DNA of 52,821 nucleotides from an uncultured Pelagibacteraceae bacterium. GTDB lineage: Bacteria > Pseudomonadota > Alphaproteobacteria > Pelagibacterales > Pelagibacteraceae. Shown piece by piece: positions 1-10,075 of the stretch. A program made the position numbers and the translations under genes. The first letter of the stretch is position 1. Each line of letters starts with the position of its first letter. Under the pieces are notes generated by a model. The model was given only the letters and a program-made list of their open reading frames with translations. It was not told where the DNA came from and ran no database searches. Location of the stretch: contig CABZPS010000005.1 in NCBI GenBank assembly GCA_902527635.1, positions 1-52,821 of the forward strand, given 5' to 3'.

Positions 1-2
1 AT

Positions 3-668
3 GAAAATATCAGTAAGATTTCTAATTTTGAAAAGATTGATCCAATAATTAAAAAAAATGGAAAAACTAAAAAAATAATAATGGAAGGAGGTGCATTTGA
101 TATAAATGGCTCAGGATCAATTCTATTAACTGAGGAGTGTTTACTGAGCAAAACTCAGGAAAGAAATAAAGATTTTGTCAAAAAAGATTACGAGGAACTA
201 TTTAGAAGATATTTGAATATAAAAAACTTTATATGGCTTAAAAAAGGGATTGCAGGTGATGATACACACGGACATATTGATGACATAACGAGATTTGTCT
301 CTAGAAATACAATTATGACCGCGATTGAGACTAATAAGAAAGATAAAAATTACAAAAACTTGAGTGAAAATTTAAAAATTTTAAAAGAAAGTAAAAATGA
401 GAAAGGGAAAAAATTTAAAATCATAAAGGTACCTATGCCATCGCCTATCTATATAGAGAACACAAGGGTCCCTGCAAGTTATATGAATTTTTATATTTGT
501 AATAAAAAAGTACTACTACCAATATTTAAAGTTAAAGAAGATATTATTGCCATTAAAATATTCAAAGACTTTTTTAGAAAAAAGGAAGTTCAAACAATTG
601 ATTGCAGTAAATTAATATGGGGATTTGGTGCTATTCACTGCATGACCCAACAAGAACCTAAAATTTAG
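3..668 (+). CDS. aguA: Agmatine deiminase (peptidyl-arginine deiminase family), 5'-truncated by window edge
   Basis: Frame is open from base 3 (ENISKISNFEKIDP...); motifs EGGAFDINGSGSILLTEECLLS, GDDTHGHIDDITRFV and GAIHCMTQQEP are typical of agmatine deiminases. The listed ORF start at 81 is internal. Confidence 0.9.
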   Translation, partial: ENISKISNFEKIDPIIKKNGKTKKIIMEGGAFDINGSGSILLTEECLLSKTQERNKDFVKKDYEELFRRYLNIKNFIWLKKGIAGDDTHGHIDDITRFVSRNTIMTAIETNKKDKNYKNLSENLKILKESKNEKGKKFKIIKVPMPSPIYIENTRVPASYMNFYICNKKVLLPIFKVKEDIIAIKIFKDFFRKKEVQTIDCSKLIWGFGAIHCMTQQEPKI

Positions 669-1217
669 TTAGGCTGCTTTTAATGTACCTAATAGTATTC
701 TAAAAGGTATAAGCATAACTAAGGCAACAAAAATTTTAACTGCTAAATCTCCTATTGAAAGAGTAGTCCAGGGTATTCCTGTTCCATAAAATGATATCGA
801 GAAGAACAGAAAAGTATCTACTGTTGAGCCAATTAAAGACGATGTTAAAGGAGCTATATACCATTTTCTTTTTCTCAACTTATCAAAAATTTGAACGTCT
901 AAAAGTTGAGCGATTAAAAATGCAGTACCTGATCCTATTGCAATTCTAATTGAAATGAGATCAGTAAAATTTGTCGAGAATATTAATGTAAACAAAATTC
1001 CTATAGTAAAACCAATATATACAATCTTTCTAGCCACAATTTTTCCAAAAGATCTATTGGCCAAGTCTGTGATTAAAAAGGCAATAGGATAACTAAAAGC
1101 ACCATAAGTTAATAGCTCTTCTAAACCATAATAGTTAATTGGGAACTGAACTAAGTAGTTTGAGGCTAAAACTACAACCCCCATAATCAATGAAAGTAAC
1201 AAAAATAATTTATTCAT
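669..1217 (-). CDS. yhhQ: VUT/YhhQ-family queuosine precursor transporter
   Basis: Multi-TM protein with NYLVQFPI..., GAFSYPIAFLITDLANRSFG and FIDT-like VDTFLFF motifs typical of the YhhQ/VUT family. Confidence 0.8.
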   Translation of the reverse strand: MNKLFLLLSLIMGVVVLASNYLVQFPINYYGLEELLTYGAFSYPIAFLITDLANRSFGKIVARKIVYIGFTIGILFTLIFSTNFTDLISIRIAIGSGTAFLIAQLLDVQIFDKLRKRKWYIAPLTSSLIGSTVDTFLFFSISFYGTGIPWTTLSIGDLAVKIFVALVMLIPFRILLGTLKAA

Positions 1218-1531
1218 TAGGCGTTTTTAGATTGGATTATTTTTTTTTGAAATGGTGATTTAATTAAAAGACTTTTTTTTAATTTTTTCAATCTTGGTGA
1301 TAAATTTTTATTTTTTACAGTCTTTAAAAATTCGTCAAAACTACCTTTCTTGTCTACTGATCTTACTCCAGCATTGCTGACTGTTAATTTTAAACTTCTT
1401 TTTAAAAGTTCACTGGTAAACTTAACTTTTTTTAAATTTGGTAAAAATCTTCTTTTTGTCTTATTGTTAGCGTGACTAACATTATGACCTTTCATTGGAA
1501 TTTTCCCAGTTAATTCACATTTTTTTGACAT
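1217..1531 (-). CDS. rpmB: 50S ribosomal protein bL28
   Basis: [33 protein letters not shown] is a canonical L28 N-terminus. Confidence 0.95.
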   Translation of the reverse strand: MSKKCELTGKIPMKGHNVSHANNKTKRRFLPNLKKVKFTSELLKRSLKLTVSNAGVRSVDKKGSFDEFLKTVKNKNLSPRLKKLKKSLLIKSPFQKKIIQSKNA

Positions 1532-1589
1532 AATAGATCGTCTATATAAGATTAGAAAATGCTTGCGTCAAGTTTATAAAATTTGAATC

Positions 1590-2636
1590 TTATTTTTTTC
1601 CTATAATTTCTGAGAAATTCTTAACACCATCTTTAATCAACAATTCTTTAAGCTCTTTTTTAATTAAATTAACAATATTAGGCCCTCTGTAAACCATTCC
1701 TGTATAAAGTTGAACATAATTGGCACCCGCCAAAAATTTTTCATAAGCGCTTTTTCCTGAATCAACTCCACCAACGCCTATAATTTTAATTCTTCCATTA
1801 AGAATTTTGTAAAATTTATGAATTAAATTTGTAGATTTTTCTTCAATTGGTTTTCCAGAAAGACCTCCTTTTTGATGCTTTTGTATATTATTCAAACTAT
1901 CCCTAGTTGAGTCTGAAGTATTTGAAATAATAACAACCTCAATGTTATTATTTAATAATACATCTGAAATATTTTTAATTTCTTTATCATCTATATCAGG
2001 AGAAACTTTTACTGCTAATGGAACTGTTGAATTTAAATCTTTTTTTTCATTCTCTATTTCTTTTAACAATTCATTTAATTTTGATTGATCATGAAAATTT
2101 CGTAGATCTTCAGTATTTGGTGAAGAAATATTTATAGTAATATAATCAGCAACATTATGAAAGGTTTTAAGACACTTTAAATAGTCCTCAAGTCTATTTT
2201 GAGAATCTTTATTTGGTCCAATATTTATACCCAGTAAACCAATTTGTTTATCAGATTTAATTCTATGGACTATATTTTCTGCACCAGAGTTATTAAAGCC
2301 AAGTCTATTTATTAGTGCCTCATCCTCTTCTAATCTAAATACTCTTGGTTTAGGATTTCCCTGTTGCTTTAAAGGAGTTATAGTGCCTACCTCTACAAAT
2401 CCAAATCCCAATTTAAATAGTGAATTATATACTTCAGCATTTTTATCAAAACCTGCTGCCATGCCAATAGGATTTTCCAATTTTTTATTAAATAATTTTG
2501 TTTCAAACAAGGGATTATTTTTTTCACGACCTAAAATATTTGGAATAAAATTAAATTTTAATGATTTTATAGCTAAATTATGGGCTGTCTCTGGATCTAA
2601 TTTAAAAATCAAAGATCTTAAATTTGAAAACATCAT
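1590..2636 (-). CDS. pyrD: Dihydroorotate dehydrogenase (quinone), class 2
   Basis: NPIGMAAGFDKNAE, FVEVGTITPLKQQGNPKPRVFRL, NISSPNT and GVGGVDSGKSAYEKFLAGANYVQLYT motifs. Confidence 0.95.
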   Translation of the reverse strand: MMFSNLRSLIFKLDPETAHNLAIKSLKFNFIPNILGREKNNPLFETKLFNKKLENPIGMAAGFDKNAEVYNSLFKLGFGFVEVGTITPLKQQGNPKPRVFRLEEDEALINRLGFNNSGAENIVHRIKSDKQIGLLGINIGPNKDSQNRLEDYLKCLKTFHNVADYITINISSPNTEDLRNFHDQSKLNELLKEIENEKKDLNSTVPLAVKVSPDIDDKEIKNISDVLLNNNIEVVIISNTSDSTRDSLNNIQKHQKGGLSGKPIEEKSTNLIHKFYKILNGRIKIIGVGGVDSGKSAYEKFLAGANYVQLYTGMVYRGPNIVNLIKKELKELLIKDGVKNFSEIIGKK

Positions 2637-4195
2637 TTTACTCTTTTTTGTATAAGATCTTTTGTTTCTTGGACACCAAAAAAACTTATAAAAAATCCCA
2701 TTCGTGGTCCATTTTGGTCACCGAAAACAACCTCATAAATTAATTTAAACCAGTCTCTTAAATTTTTAGAGTATCCATTTTCTTTACCAGTTGAATAAAT
2801 TAATGTTTGGATATCCTCTGGTGACATTTCATCATTACAATTATCTAATGTACTAACTAAAGCTTTAAGTGCAATTTTTTCATCATTATTAGGTATTTTA
2901 TATTTTTTTTGTTTTTTTATGACATCGTTAAAATATTTAATTGCATATTCTACTAAATCATTAAAAATTGGATAATCTTTTTCCTCAATATCTTTTTTAT
3001 ATTTCTTTACAAATTTCCATAGAAGCTCTTTACTATCAGCATTACTTGTTTCAACAAGATTTAAAAGCATTGAAAAGGACATTATCATTTTTTCTACAGG
3101 AACTTTACTATCATGTACATGCCATACAGGATTCATTAACAACTTGAAATCATCTTGATTTTTCGCCTTATCCAATAATTCTAGATATTCATCAACAGTT
3201 TTTGAAACAATTTCTTTATAAAGTTTTTTAGCTCTTTTAGGATTTTGATACATATATAAAGAAAGACTTTCTGGTGAAGCATATTTTAGCCATTGATCAA
3301 TCGTAATTCCATTTCCCTTTGATTTAGAAATTTTCTCCCCTTTTTCATCCAAAAATAATTCATAAGCGAATCCAGATGGTTTTGTTTTTCCTATTAGTTT
3401 TATTATTTTTGAGGATAAAATTGCGCTCTCAATAAGATCTTTTCCATACATTTCAAAATCTACATCTAAAGCATACCATCTCATTGCCCAATCTACTTTC
3501 CATTGAAGCTTGCAATTACCATCTAGAATACTCATCTCTAAATCTCTTCCATTATTATCAAAAATTATTGTCGATTTTTCTTTATTTATTTCTTTCATTG
3601 GAATTTCTAAAACATGACCTGTATCAGGACAAATTGGTAAAAAAGGACAATACGTTTTCTGACGCTCTTTTCCCAATGTTGGCAATATAATATTCATGAT
3701 TCCATCATAATTTTTTAAAATTTCTTGAAGTGATAAATTAAAAAAACCTGACTTGTAAAGTTTTGTCGAACTTTTAAAAATATATTTAAAGTTAAAATTA
3801 TTTAAAAAATTTTTAAGCATTTGATTATTATGCTCTCCAAAGCTATCAAACTTTTTAAACGGATCTGGAACTTTAGTTAGCGGTTTATGTAAATTTTCTT
3901 CAAGTAAGTCTTTATTTGGTACATTGTCTGGAACTTTTCTAAGTCCATCCATATCATCAGAAAACGTAATAATTTCGGTAGGAAGATTGGTAAGATGTTT
4001 CAAGGCATTAACAATCATTGAGGTTCTAGCAACTTCACCAAAGGTTCCTATGTGGGGAAGTCCACTAGGGCCGTAACCTGTTTGTAGAGTAATTTTACCT
4101 TTTTTTTCTATTATGGACTTTCTTTCTCGAAGCATTTTTTTTGCCTCAACAAAAGGCCACGCACTTGTTTTGTCTAAATTTTCTTTTTTTATCAT
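2633..4195 (-). CDS. lysK: Lysyl-tRNA synthetase, class I
   Basis: Class I signatures GPSGLPHIGTFGEV (HIGH-like) and KISKSKGNG (KMSKS-like); LysK-type C-terminus. Confidence 0.93.
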   Translation of the reverse strand: MIKKENLDKTSAWPFVEAKKMLRERKSIIEKKGKITLQTGYGPSGLPHIGTFGEVARTSMIVNALKHLTNLPTEIITFSDDMDGLRKVPDNVPNKDLLEENLHKPLTKVPDPFKKFDSFGEHNNQMLKNFLNNFNFKYIFKSSTKLYKSGFFNLSLQEILKNYDGIMNIILPTLGKERQKTYCPFLPICPDTGHVLEIPMKEINKEKSTIIFDNNGRDLEMSILDGNCKLQWKVDWAMRWYALDVDFEMYGKDLIESAILSSKIIKLIGKTKPSGFAYELFLDEKGEKISKSKGNGITIDQWLKYASPESLSLYMYQNPKRAKKLYKEIVSKTVDEYLELLDKAKNQDDFKLLMNPVWHVHDSKVPVEKMIMSFSMLLNLVETSNADSKELLWKFVKKYKKDIEEKDYPIFNDLVEYAIKYFNDVIKKQKKYKIPNNDEKIALKALVSTLDNCNDEMSPEDIQTLIYSTGKENGYSKNLRDWFKLIYEVVFGDQNGPRMGFFISFFGVQETKDLIQKRVK

Positions 4196-4283
4196 TAATA
4201 AACTTAATAAATTCTCTAAATTACGAACAACCTAATTCTTATAGAGTTGAAATTTATTTACCATAAAATAATGTTCTTTCAAA

Positions 4284-5723
4284 ATGTCTAATTATAAAAC
4301 TGTTTTTTTTACACTTGGAATTCTGCAAATAATACTCGGGATTTTTATGTTCATTCCAGTTGGTTTGCAATTTTTATATAATGAAATTGACTCCTCCTTT
4401 TTTGGTGCTTCAATAGTAACAATTATTTTTGGAACTTTATTTTTTCTATCGAATTTAGATCATAATAAAAAATTAAATCTTCGGCAGGCTTTTTTATTAA
4501 CTGCTTTGTCTTGGTTAAGTATTGCTACATTTGGTTCACTTCCATTTTTGTTCTCAAGTATTAATTTTTCATTTACAAACGCATTTTTTGAGAGCATGTC
4601 TGGTATTACTACCACAGGCTCTACTATTATTTCTAACCTTGAGGATATGCCAAGAAGTATCTTATTATGGAGAGCGTTACTTCAGTGGTTGGGTGGCATT
4701 GGTATCATTGTTATGGCAATCACATTGATGCCAATTATGAATGTTGGTGGTATGCAACTTTTTAAAATTTCAAATAATGACTCATCTGAAAAAATTCTAC
4801 CTAAATCAAAAGAAATAGCATTAAGATTAATACTTGTTTACACAACACTGACAATATTTTGTGCAACATCCTACAAAATCTTTGGGATGAATTTCTTTGA
4901 TAGTATAACTCACTCTATGACTACAATAGCTACTGGGGGATTTTCGAACTATAATGAGTCCTTAGGTTTCTTTAATAGTAGATTTATCGAAAGTACAGCA
5001 ATAATTTTCATATTATTAGGGAGTATTCCTTTTATTTCCTACATAAAATTTTTAAATGGAGATAGAGAAATTTTTTTCAAAGATATACAAATCAAAACAT
5101 TTTTAAAAATAATCTTTTTTTCAATAGTAATTTTATCAATTTATCTGAATTTTAATGGGTCAATTAAATTTGATTTTATTGCAGTGTTATTTAATGTAAT
5201 ATCAATATTAACTGGTACAGGTTATGTTAATGCTCAATTTGATAGTTGGGGAAGTTTTTCACTCGTATTATTCTTAATATTAATGTTTATAGGTGGTTGC
5301 GCAGGTTCAACAACATGTGGCGTTAAAATATTTAGAATTCAAATTTTATACTCTTTTGTGACTAATAATTTAAAGAAAATTATTTATCCAAAAGGAGTTT
5401 TTATTCTTAAGTATGATCAAAACCCAATCGATAATAAATTTATTTCGTCAATAATTTCTTTTATTTATTTGTATTTAATTATATTTTTTCTTCTGGCTGT
5501 CATGCTATCTTTAACTGGACTAGATTTTGTGACTTCAATTTCTGGAGCAGCTACATCAATATCTAATGTTGGACCAGGTTTAGGTTCAACTATAGGTCCC
5601 AATGGCGATTTTTCCTCAATACCAAACATATCAAAATGGATATTGTGTTTAGGAATGATTTTAGGAAGACTAGAATTATTTGCAATATTGGTTTTATTTT
5701 TACCCTCATTCTGGAGAAATTAA
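4284..5723 (+). CDS. trkH: Trk-type potassium uptake protein TrkH
   Basis: Multi-TM with MSGITTTGSTI, TTIATGGFSNYN, GTGYVNAQFDSW and SISNVGPGLGSTIGP pore-loop repeats. Confidence 0.92.
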   Translation: MSNYKTVFFTLGILQIILGIFMFIPVGLQFLYNEIDSSFFGASIVTIIFGTLFFLSNLDHNKKLNLRQAFLLTALSWLSIATFGSLPFLFSSINFSFTNAFFESMSGITTTGSTIISNLEDMPRSILLWRALLQWLGGIGIIVMAITLMPIMNVGGMQLFKISNNDSSEKILPKSKEIALRLILVYTTLTIFCATSYKIFGMNFFDSITHSMTTIATGGFSNYNESLGFFNSRFIESTAIIFILLGSIPFISYIKFLNGDREIFFKDIQIKTFLKIIFFSIVILSIYLNFNGSIKFDFIAVLFNVISILTGTGYVNAQFDSWGSFSLVLFLILMFIGGCAGSTTCGVKIFRIQILYSFVTNNLKKIIYPKGVFILKYDQNPIDNKFISSIISFIYLYLIIFFLLAVMLSLTGLDFVTSISGAATSISNVGPGLGSTIGPNGDFSSIPNISKWILCLGMILGRLELFAILVLFLPSFWRN

Positions 5724-5726
5724 ACT

Positions 5727-7187
5727 ATGAAAAATATTAATATTTTTTTTGAAAAAAAACCTTTAAAAATGATTTGTTTAGGATTTTCATCTGGGCTTCC
5801 AATATTGCTAGTTTTTTCAACTCTTTCGGTTTGGCTCGTCAAAGCAGGAATAACTAGAAGCACTGTAACATTATTCAGCTGGGCAGGATTTGCGTACGCA
5901 TTTAAATATCTATGGTCACCACTTGTAGATAATTACAAATTACCAATCTTTAAAAAATTTGGTCATAGAAGAAGCTGGCTCTTGTTTTCTCAATTTTTAA
6001 TTATTATTGCATTAATATTAACTGCATTTACAGATCCTAAAGAAAGTTTGTTTTTTACTGCTTTATTAATTACAATTCTAGCCTTTTTTAGTGCAACTCA
6101 AGATATTCTGATTGATGCTTTTAGAATTGAGTCTGTTCCACAATCTTTGCAAGGTCCGTTATCTTCAATGTATATAGCTGGTTATAGAATTGCGATGCTT
6201 GTTGCAGGTGCTGGAAGTTTATGGTTGGCATCCTTTTTTGGGACAGAGATTTATGACCAAAATGTATGGAAAAAAGTTTATCTAATTATGTCTTTGTTCA
6301 TGTTTGTTGGAGTTTTTGCAACATTTATCTCAGACGAGCCAAAATTAAAAAGAAATTTAAATTCCGACAATCATGTAAAATTTCTGATAACCATCCTCAT
6401 TGCTGTAATAGGGTTTATTTATTTGTACTCAGTTATAGATAGCCCTTTTGAAAAAAAAGACGTTTTAATTAATTTTTTATTTTCATTATCAAGATTGATA
6501 ATCTGTTTTATTTTTTCATATTTAATAATTTCTTTACTTATATTGATTCAATTTGCTCCCAAAAATAAAATTTCAAAGAGTTATATGGGTCCAATTTTAA
6601 ATTTTATTCAAAGATATGGAAAATTCGCATTTTTAATACTTATTTTAATTTCGCTATATAGAATTGCTGATATCGTAATGGGGGTTATGGCAAATATATT
6701 CTATTTAGAAAAAGGTTATAAAATTTCAGAAATTGCAACTTATTCAAAATTTTTTGGAGTTTTTGCTACAATATTTGGTGGATTTATTGGGGGTTATTGC
6801 TCATATAAATTTGGTACAATGAAATGCTTATTCTTTGGTGCCTTGATTGCTGCTTTAAGTAATTTGTTGTTTGCATGGTTAGCAGTGTCGCCAATCAGCA
6901 TTAACTTTTTAATTGCTGTGATAACAGCTGATAACATTTCTAGTGGATTTGCTGGAGCTGCCTTCGTAATCTATTTATCAGGCTTAACCTCAATAAAGTT
7001 TACTGCAACACAATATGCTTTATTCAGCTCCATAATGTTATTTTTACCTAAATTAATTGCAGGGTATGCTGGTAGCTGGGTCGATGTTATGGGATATCCG
7101 TATTTTTTTTCTTTCACTGCTCTTTTAGGATTACCTGTTCTTATATTAATATTTTGGATTAGTAAAGTTGCGCCAATAAAAAATTAA
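5727..7187 (+). CDS. ampG: AmpG-like MFS transporter (muropeptide permease family)
   Basis: FSSGLPILLVFSTLSVWL, WSPLVDNYKLPIFKKFGHRRSW and FFSATQDILIDAFRIE are AmpG family signatures. Confidence 0.85.
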   Translation: MKNINIFFEKKPLKMICLGFSSGLPILLVFSTLSVWLVKAGITRSTVTLFSWAGFAYAFKYLWSPLVDNYKLPIFKKFGHRRSWLLFSQFLIIIALILTAFTDPKESLFFTALLITILAFFSATQDILIDAFRIESVPQSLQGPLSSMYIAGYRIAMLVAGAGSLWLASFFGTEIYDQNVWKKVYLIMSLFMFVGVFATFISDEPKLKRNLNSDNHVKFLITILIAVIGFIYLYSVIDSPFEKKDVLINFLFSLSRLIICFIFSYLIISLLILIQFAPKNKISKSYMGPILNFIQRYGKFAFLILILISLYRIADIVMGVMANIFYLEKGYKISEIATYSKFFGVFATIFGGFIGGYCSYKFGTMKCLFFGALIAALSNLLFAWLAVSPISINFLIAVITADNISSGFAGAAFVIYLSGLTSIKFTATQYALFSSIMLFLPKLIAGYAGSWVDVMGYPYFFSFTALLGLPVLILIFWISKVAPIKN

Positions 7188-7940
7188 ATGAAACACAATT
7201 TCTTAAATACGTCTATATCTAACTTATATACCAAACCGTCTAGTAAATCTGAGGTTAGATCACAAATAATATATGGAGAAAAATTTAAAGTACTATCAAA
7301 GAGAAAAAATTGGTTAAAAATTAAAACTAGTTATGATAATTATGTCGGCTTTTTAAAAAATGATAATTTTAAAAAAAGATTTAATCCAACTGAAAAAGTA
7401 TTTAAATTAAAAGCCAAAATTTACAAAAAAGTTAAAAAAAAATATTTTCCAACCAATCAATTTTTATATTTTGCTTCAGGAATAACGGTAGTTAGTAAAA
7501 ATAAAACTTTTGTTCAATTTGAAGATAATAAATGGTTAAGAAATAAAGATTTACGAAAAATTACACATCTTGAAAAAAATTATAAAAAAATTTTAAAATT
7601 ATTTCTAAATTCTAGATATAAATGGGGTGGTAAAACAGCTGACGGTATTGATTGTTCTGCATTAATACAAATGTACTATTATTATAATAGAATTTTTTTT
7701 CCTAGAGATTCAAAAGATCAAGTAAAATATTGTAAAAGAAAAATAAACAGAAATTTGTCAGAGGGAGATATTATCTTTTGGAAAGGACACGTAGGAATGT
7801 GTCTTAATAAACATAAGTTTATTCATGCCTATGGTCCCAGAAAAAAGGTTATAATAATGCCAACAAAATTTACTATTATGTTAATAAAAAAAACAGCCAA
7901 ATTGAATATCAAAAAAATAAGTAATATTAAAAAATATTAA
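7188..7940 (+). CDS. NlpC/P60-family cell-wall peptidase with N-terminal SH3-like region
   Basis: YKWGGKTADGIDCSALIQ (catalytic Cys) and GDIIFWKGHVGMCLNKHKFIHAYG (catalytic His) motifs; SH3-like N-terminus (LYTKPSSKSEVRSQIIYGEKFKVLSKRKNWLKIKT). Confidence 0.88.
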   Translation: MKHNFLNTSISNLYTKPSSKSEVRSQIIYGEKFKVLSKRKNWLKIKTSYDNYVGFLKNDNFKKRFNPTEKVFKLKAKIYKKVKKKYFPTNQFLYFASGITVVSKNKTFVQFEDNKWLRNKDLRKITHLEKNYKKILKLFLNSRYKWGGKTADGIDCSALIQMYYYYNRIFFPRDSKDQVKYCKRKINRNLSEGDIIFWKGHVGMCLNKHKFIHAYGPRKKVIIMPTKFTIMLIKKTAKLNIKKISNIKKY

Positions 7941-8833
7941 TTTCTTCCAAAATCTGGTTTGCTAGTATCTTGTTTCAATTTAACAATTTTAGATCTTACT
8001 TTTTTAGTTTGACTTAATTTTTTTATTACTGATTTACTATTACCTGAGATAATGTCTTTCTTAAAAGAATGGAGATTTTTTACAAAAATATCAATTGCTT
8101 TTGATACATTTGTTTTATTGTAAAAAAAAATATCTCTCCACATTATTTCATTTGATGCAGCTATTCTTGAAAAATCTCTCAAACCACCTGCGCTATATTT
8201 AATTAAATTGTATCTCTGTTTTTTTTCAAAATCTTGTGCAGATTTTACAAGATTATAAGCAATCAAGTGTGGCAAATGACTTGTAATTGAAAAAATCTTA
8301 TCATGTTTTTCAGAGTTCATGACAACAGTTTTGGAGCCTATTTTTTTCCAGAAAGATCTTATAAAATTTAAATGTTTAATATTAGTTTTTTTATCTTTTA
8401 TTAAAACACACCATTTATTTACGAATAAATCATCTTTCCCGTTTTCAGGCCCACTAACCTCTGATCCTGCAATAGGGTGACTTGAAGTCCAGGATATCTT
8501 TTTTTTTAGATTTTTTTTAATTATTTCATTAGATTTTAGTTTAGCTGAACCGATGTCTGTAATTATATGCTCATATGAAAGATAATCATTTATCTTTAAA
8601 ATTATTTTTTTATATTCGCTCATTGGTGTGCAAAAAATTATAAAATCTGTATGTGGCACAACATCCTTTAATTTTTTTACGATGGTACCTTTCAATTTAA
8701 GTTTCTTTATTTTTTCAATGTTTTTTTTTGATCTTTCATAAATGAAAATTTTTTTTGAAATTTTTTTTTTCGTAATCGTTCTGACTAAAGATGAGCCTAG
8801 TAGACCACAGCCAATGATCAATATATTTTTCAT
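7937..8833 (-). CDS. tyrA: Prephenate/arogenate dehydrogenase (TyrA family)
   Basis: N-terminal NAD fold IIGCGLLGSSLVRTI; SHPIAGSEVSGPENG, SITSHLPHLIAYNLV and GGLRDFSRIAASNEIMWRDIF motifs. Confidence 0.9.
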   Translation of the reverse strand: MKNILIIGCGLLGSSLVRTITKKKISKKIFIYERSKKNIEKIKKLKLKGTIVKKLKDVVPHTDFIIFCTPMSEYKKIILKINDYLSYEHIITDIGSAKLKSNEIIKKNLKKKISWTSSHPIAGSEVSGPENGKDDLFVNKWCVLIKDKKTNIKHLNFIRSFWKKIGSKTVVMNSEKHDKIFSITSHLPHLIAYNLVKSAQDFEKKQRYNLIKYSAGGLRDFSRIAASNEIMWRDIFFYNKTNVSKAIDIFVKNLHSFKKDIISGNSKSVIKKLSQTKKVRSKIVKLKQDTSKPDFGRN

Positions 8834-9906
8834 CTTTTAAATATACTTTCAGCCGCTCTCATAAATTTTATATTATCAGTTTTTGAGCCCACTGTTAATC
8901 TCAACATATTTTTTATCTTATACCCATCCTCTGTTGATCTTAAAATTATTCCTTTGTTTTTTAGTTTTTCGTAAAAATATTTAGCTTTTATACTACATTT
9001 TGAAAAGTCCAGAAGTAAGAAATTAGCTGAAATTTTATTAGAATTAATTTCGTAATTTTTTAAGAAATTTTTTATTTTTTTTGCATAAAAAATATTATGG
9101 CTAACTGAACGAGATATAAATTTATTATCTTTAAGAGCTTCCATTGCTGCTTTTTGTGCAACTTCGTTAACGTTAAAAGGAGGTTTAATAATGTTTAGGG
9201 ACTTTATAATTTTTTTTGACCCATATCCCCATCCTATTCTTAATGATGATAATCCGTAAATTTTTGAGAATGTCCTTAAAATAAAAACATTCTCTTTTTT
9301 TTTAAACAAATCCAAACCTGATTTGTAATCAGGATTTTTCATATATTCTGCATAGGCATCATCTACTACAAGTAAAATATTTTTTTTTAGTTTTTTTCTT
9401 AATTCGATAAGTTCTATCTCAGTTAAATAAGTTCCTGTAGGATTATTTGGATTGGCTAAGAAAACAATTTTAGTTTTTTTTGTAACTTTTTTAATTATTT
9501 CTGAAATTGAGACTTTGTAATTTTTTTCTTTAGCGAATATTACGTTTGCACCTACTATTTTTGCATAAATTCTATACATCAAAAAACTGAACTGGGGAAC
9601 AATTACTTCATCTTTTGGTTTTAAAAATAATTGACATACCATCTGAATAACCTCATCAGATCCAGCTCCACAAATGACTCTGTCTTTATCACATTTAAAT
9701 TTCTTTGAGATTTGGGACCTGAGCTCTTTAGATTTTCCATCTGGGTATCTAAAAAAATTAAGGTTTTTGGTAGATATTATTTTTTTTACTTTAGAGCTCA
9801 TACCAAGCGCAGACTCATTAGCCGACAATTTAATAACCTTTTTCAAATTATTAACGCTTGATTTACCCGGCTCATAAGCATCAATATTGAATTTTTTGAA
9901 TCTCAT
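8830..9906 (-). CDS. hisC: Histidinol-phosphate/aromatic aminotransferase
   Basis: KLSANESALGMS, VICGAGSDEVIQM, LANPNNPTGTYL, VVDDAYAEY and RTFSKIYGLSSLRIGWG PLP-enzyme motifs. Confidence 0.92.
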   Translation of the reverse strand: MRFKKFNIDAYEPGKSSVNNLKKVIKLSANESALGMSSKVKKIISTKNLNFFRYPDGKSKELRSQISKKFKCDKDRVICGAGSDEVIQMVCQLFLKPKDEVIVPQFSFLMYRIYAKIVGANVIFAKEKNYKVSISEIIKKVTKKTKIVFLANPNNPTGTYLTEIELIELRKKLKKNILLVVDDAYAEYMKNPDYKSGLDLFKKKENVFILRTFSKIYGLSSLRIGWGYGSKKIIKSLNIIKPPFNVNEVAQKAAMEALKDNKFISRSVSHNIFYAKKIKNFLKNYEINSNKISANFLLLDFSKCSIKAKYFYEKLKNKGIILRSTEDGYKIKNMLRLTVGSKTDNIKFMRAAESIFKR

Positions 9907-9990
9907 AATATTTTCTTTTTTTTTAATTTTTATGCTCTTTATAGATAAATTGAGATTTTTTTATATAGTTTAAGTTAAAATATATTAAAA

Positions 9991-10019
9991 TTGACATAGC
10001 TCAAAACTTCTTGTACAAA
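9991..10019 (+). promoter_or_regulatory. Predicted sigma70-type promoter for metX
   Basis: TTGACA at 9991-9996, 17-nt spacer, TACAAA at 10014-10019; places the expected transcription start at about the first base of the downstream SAM-II P1 stem. Confidence 0.6.
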
Positions 10020-10022
10020 ATT

Positions 10023-10075
10023 TCTGCGCTGATTTATCTGAATTGCGAGCGCTATAAAAAAACCGCTAAAAAAGT
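10023..10075 (+). promoter_or_regulatory. SAM-II riboswitch upstream of metX
   Basis: CTGCGCTGATTTATCTGAATTGCGAGCGCTATAAAAAAACCGCTAAAAAAG matches the SAM-II (metA-type) aptamer layout: P1 GCGCT (10026-10030) pairs with AGCGC (10048-10052), conserved TGATTTA and ATTGC..GCGC segments, terminal GCTAAAAA segment; lies 34 nt upstream of metX. Confidence 0.9.

Noticed and set aside
669-1590. preQ1 riboswitch controlling the queuosine-precursor transporter
   Set aside because: yhhQ starts at the rpmB stop with no leader, and the gap upstream of rpmB shows no preQ1-like core.
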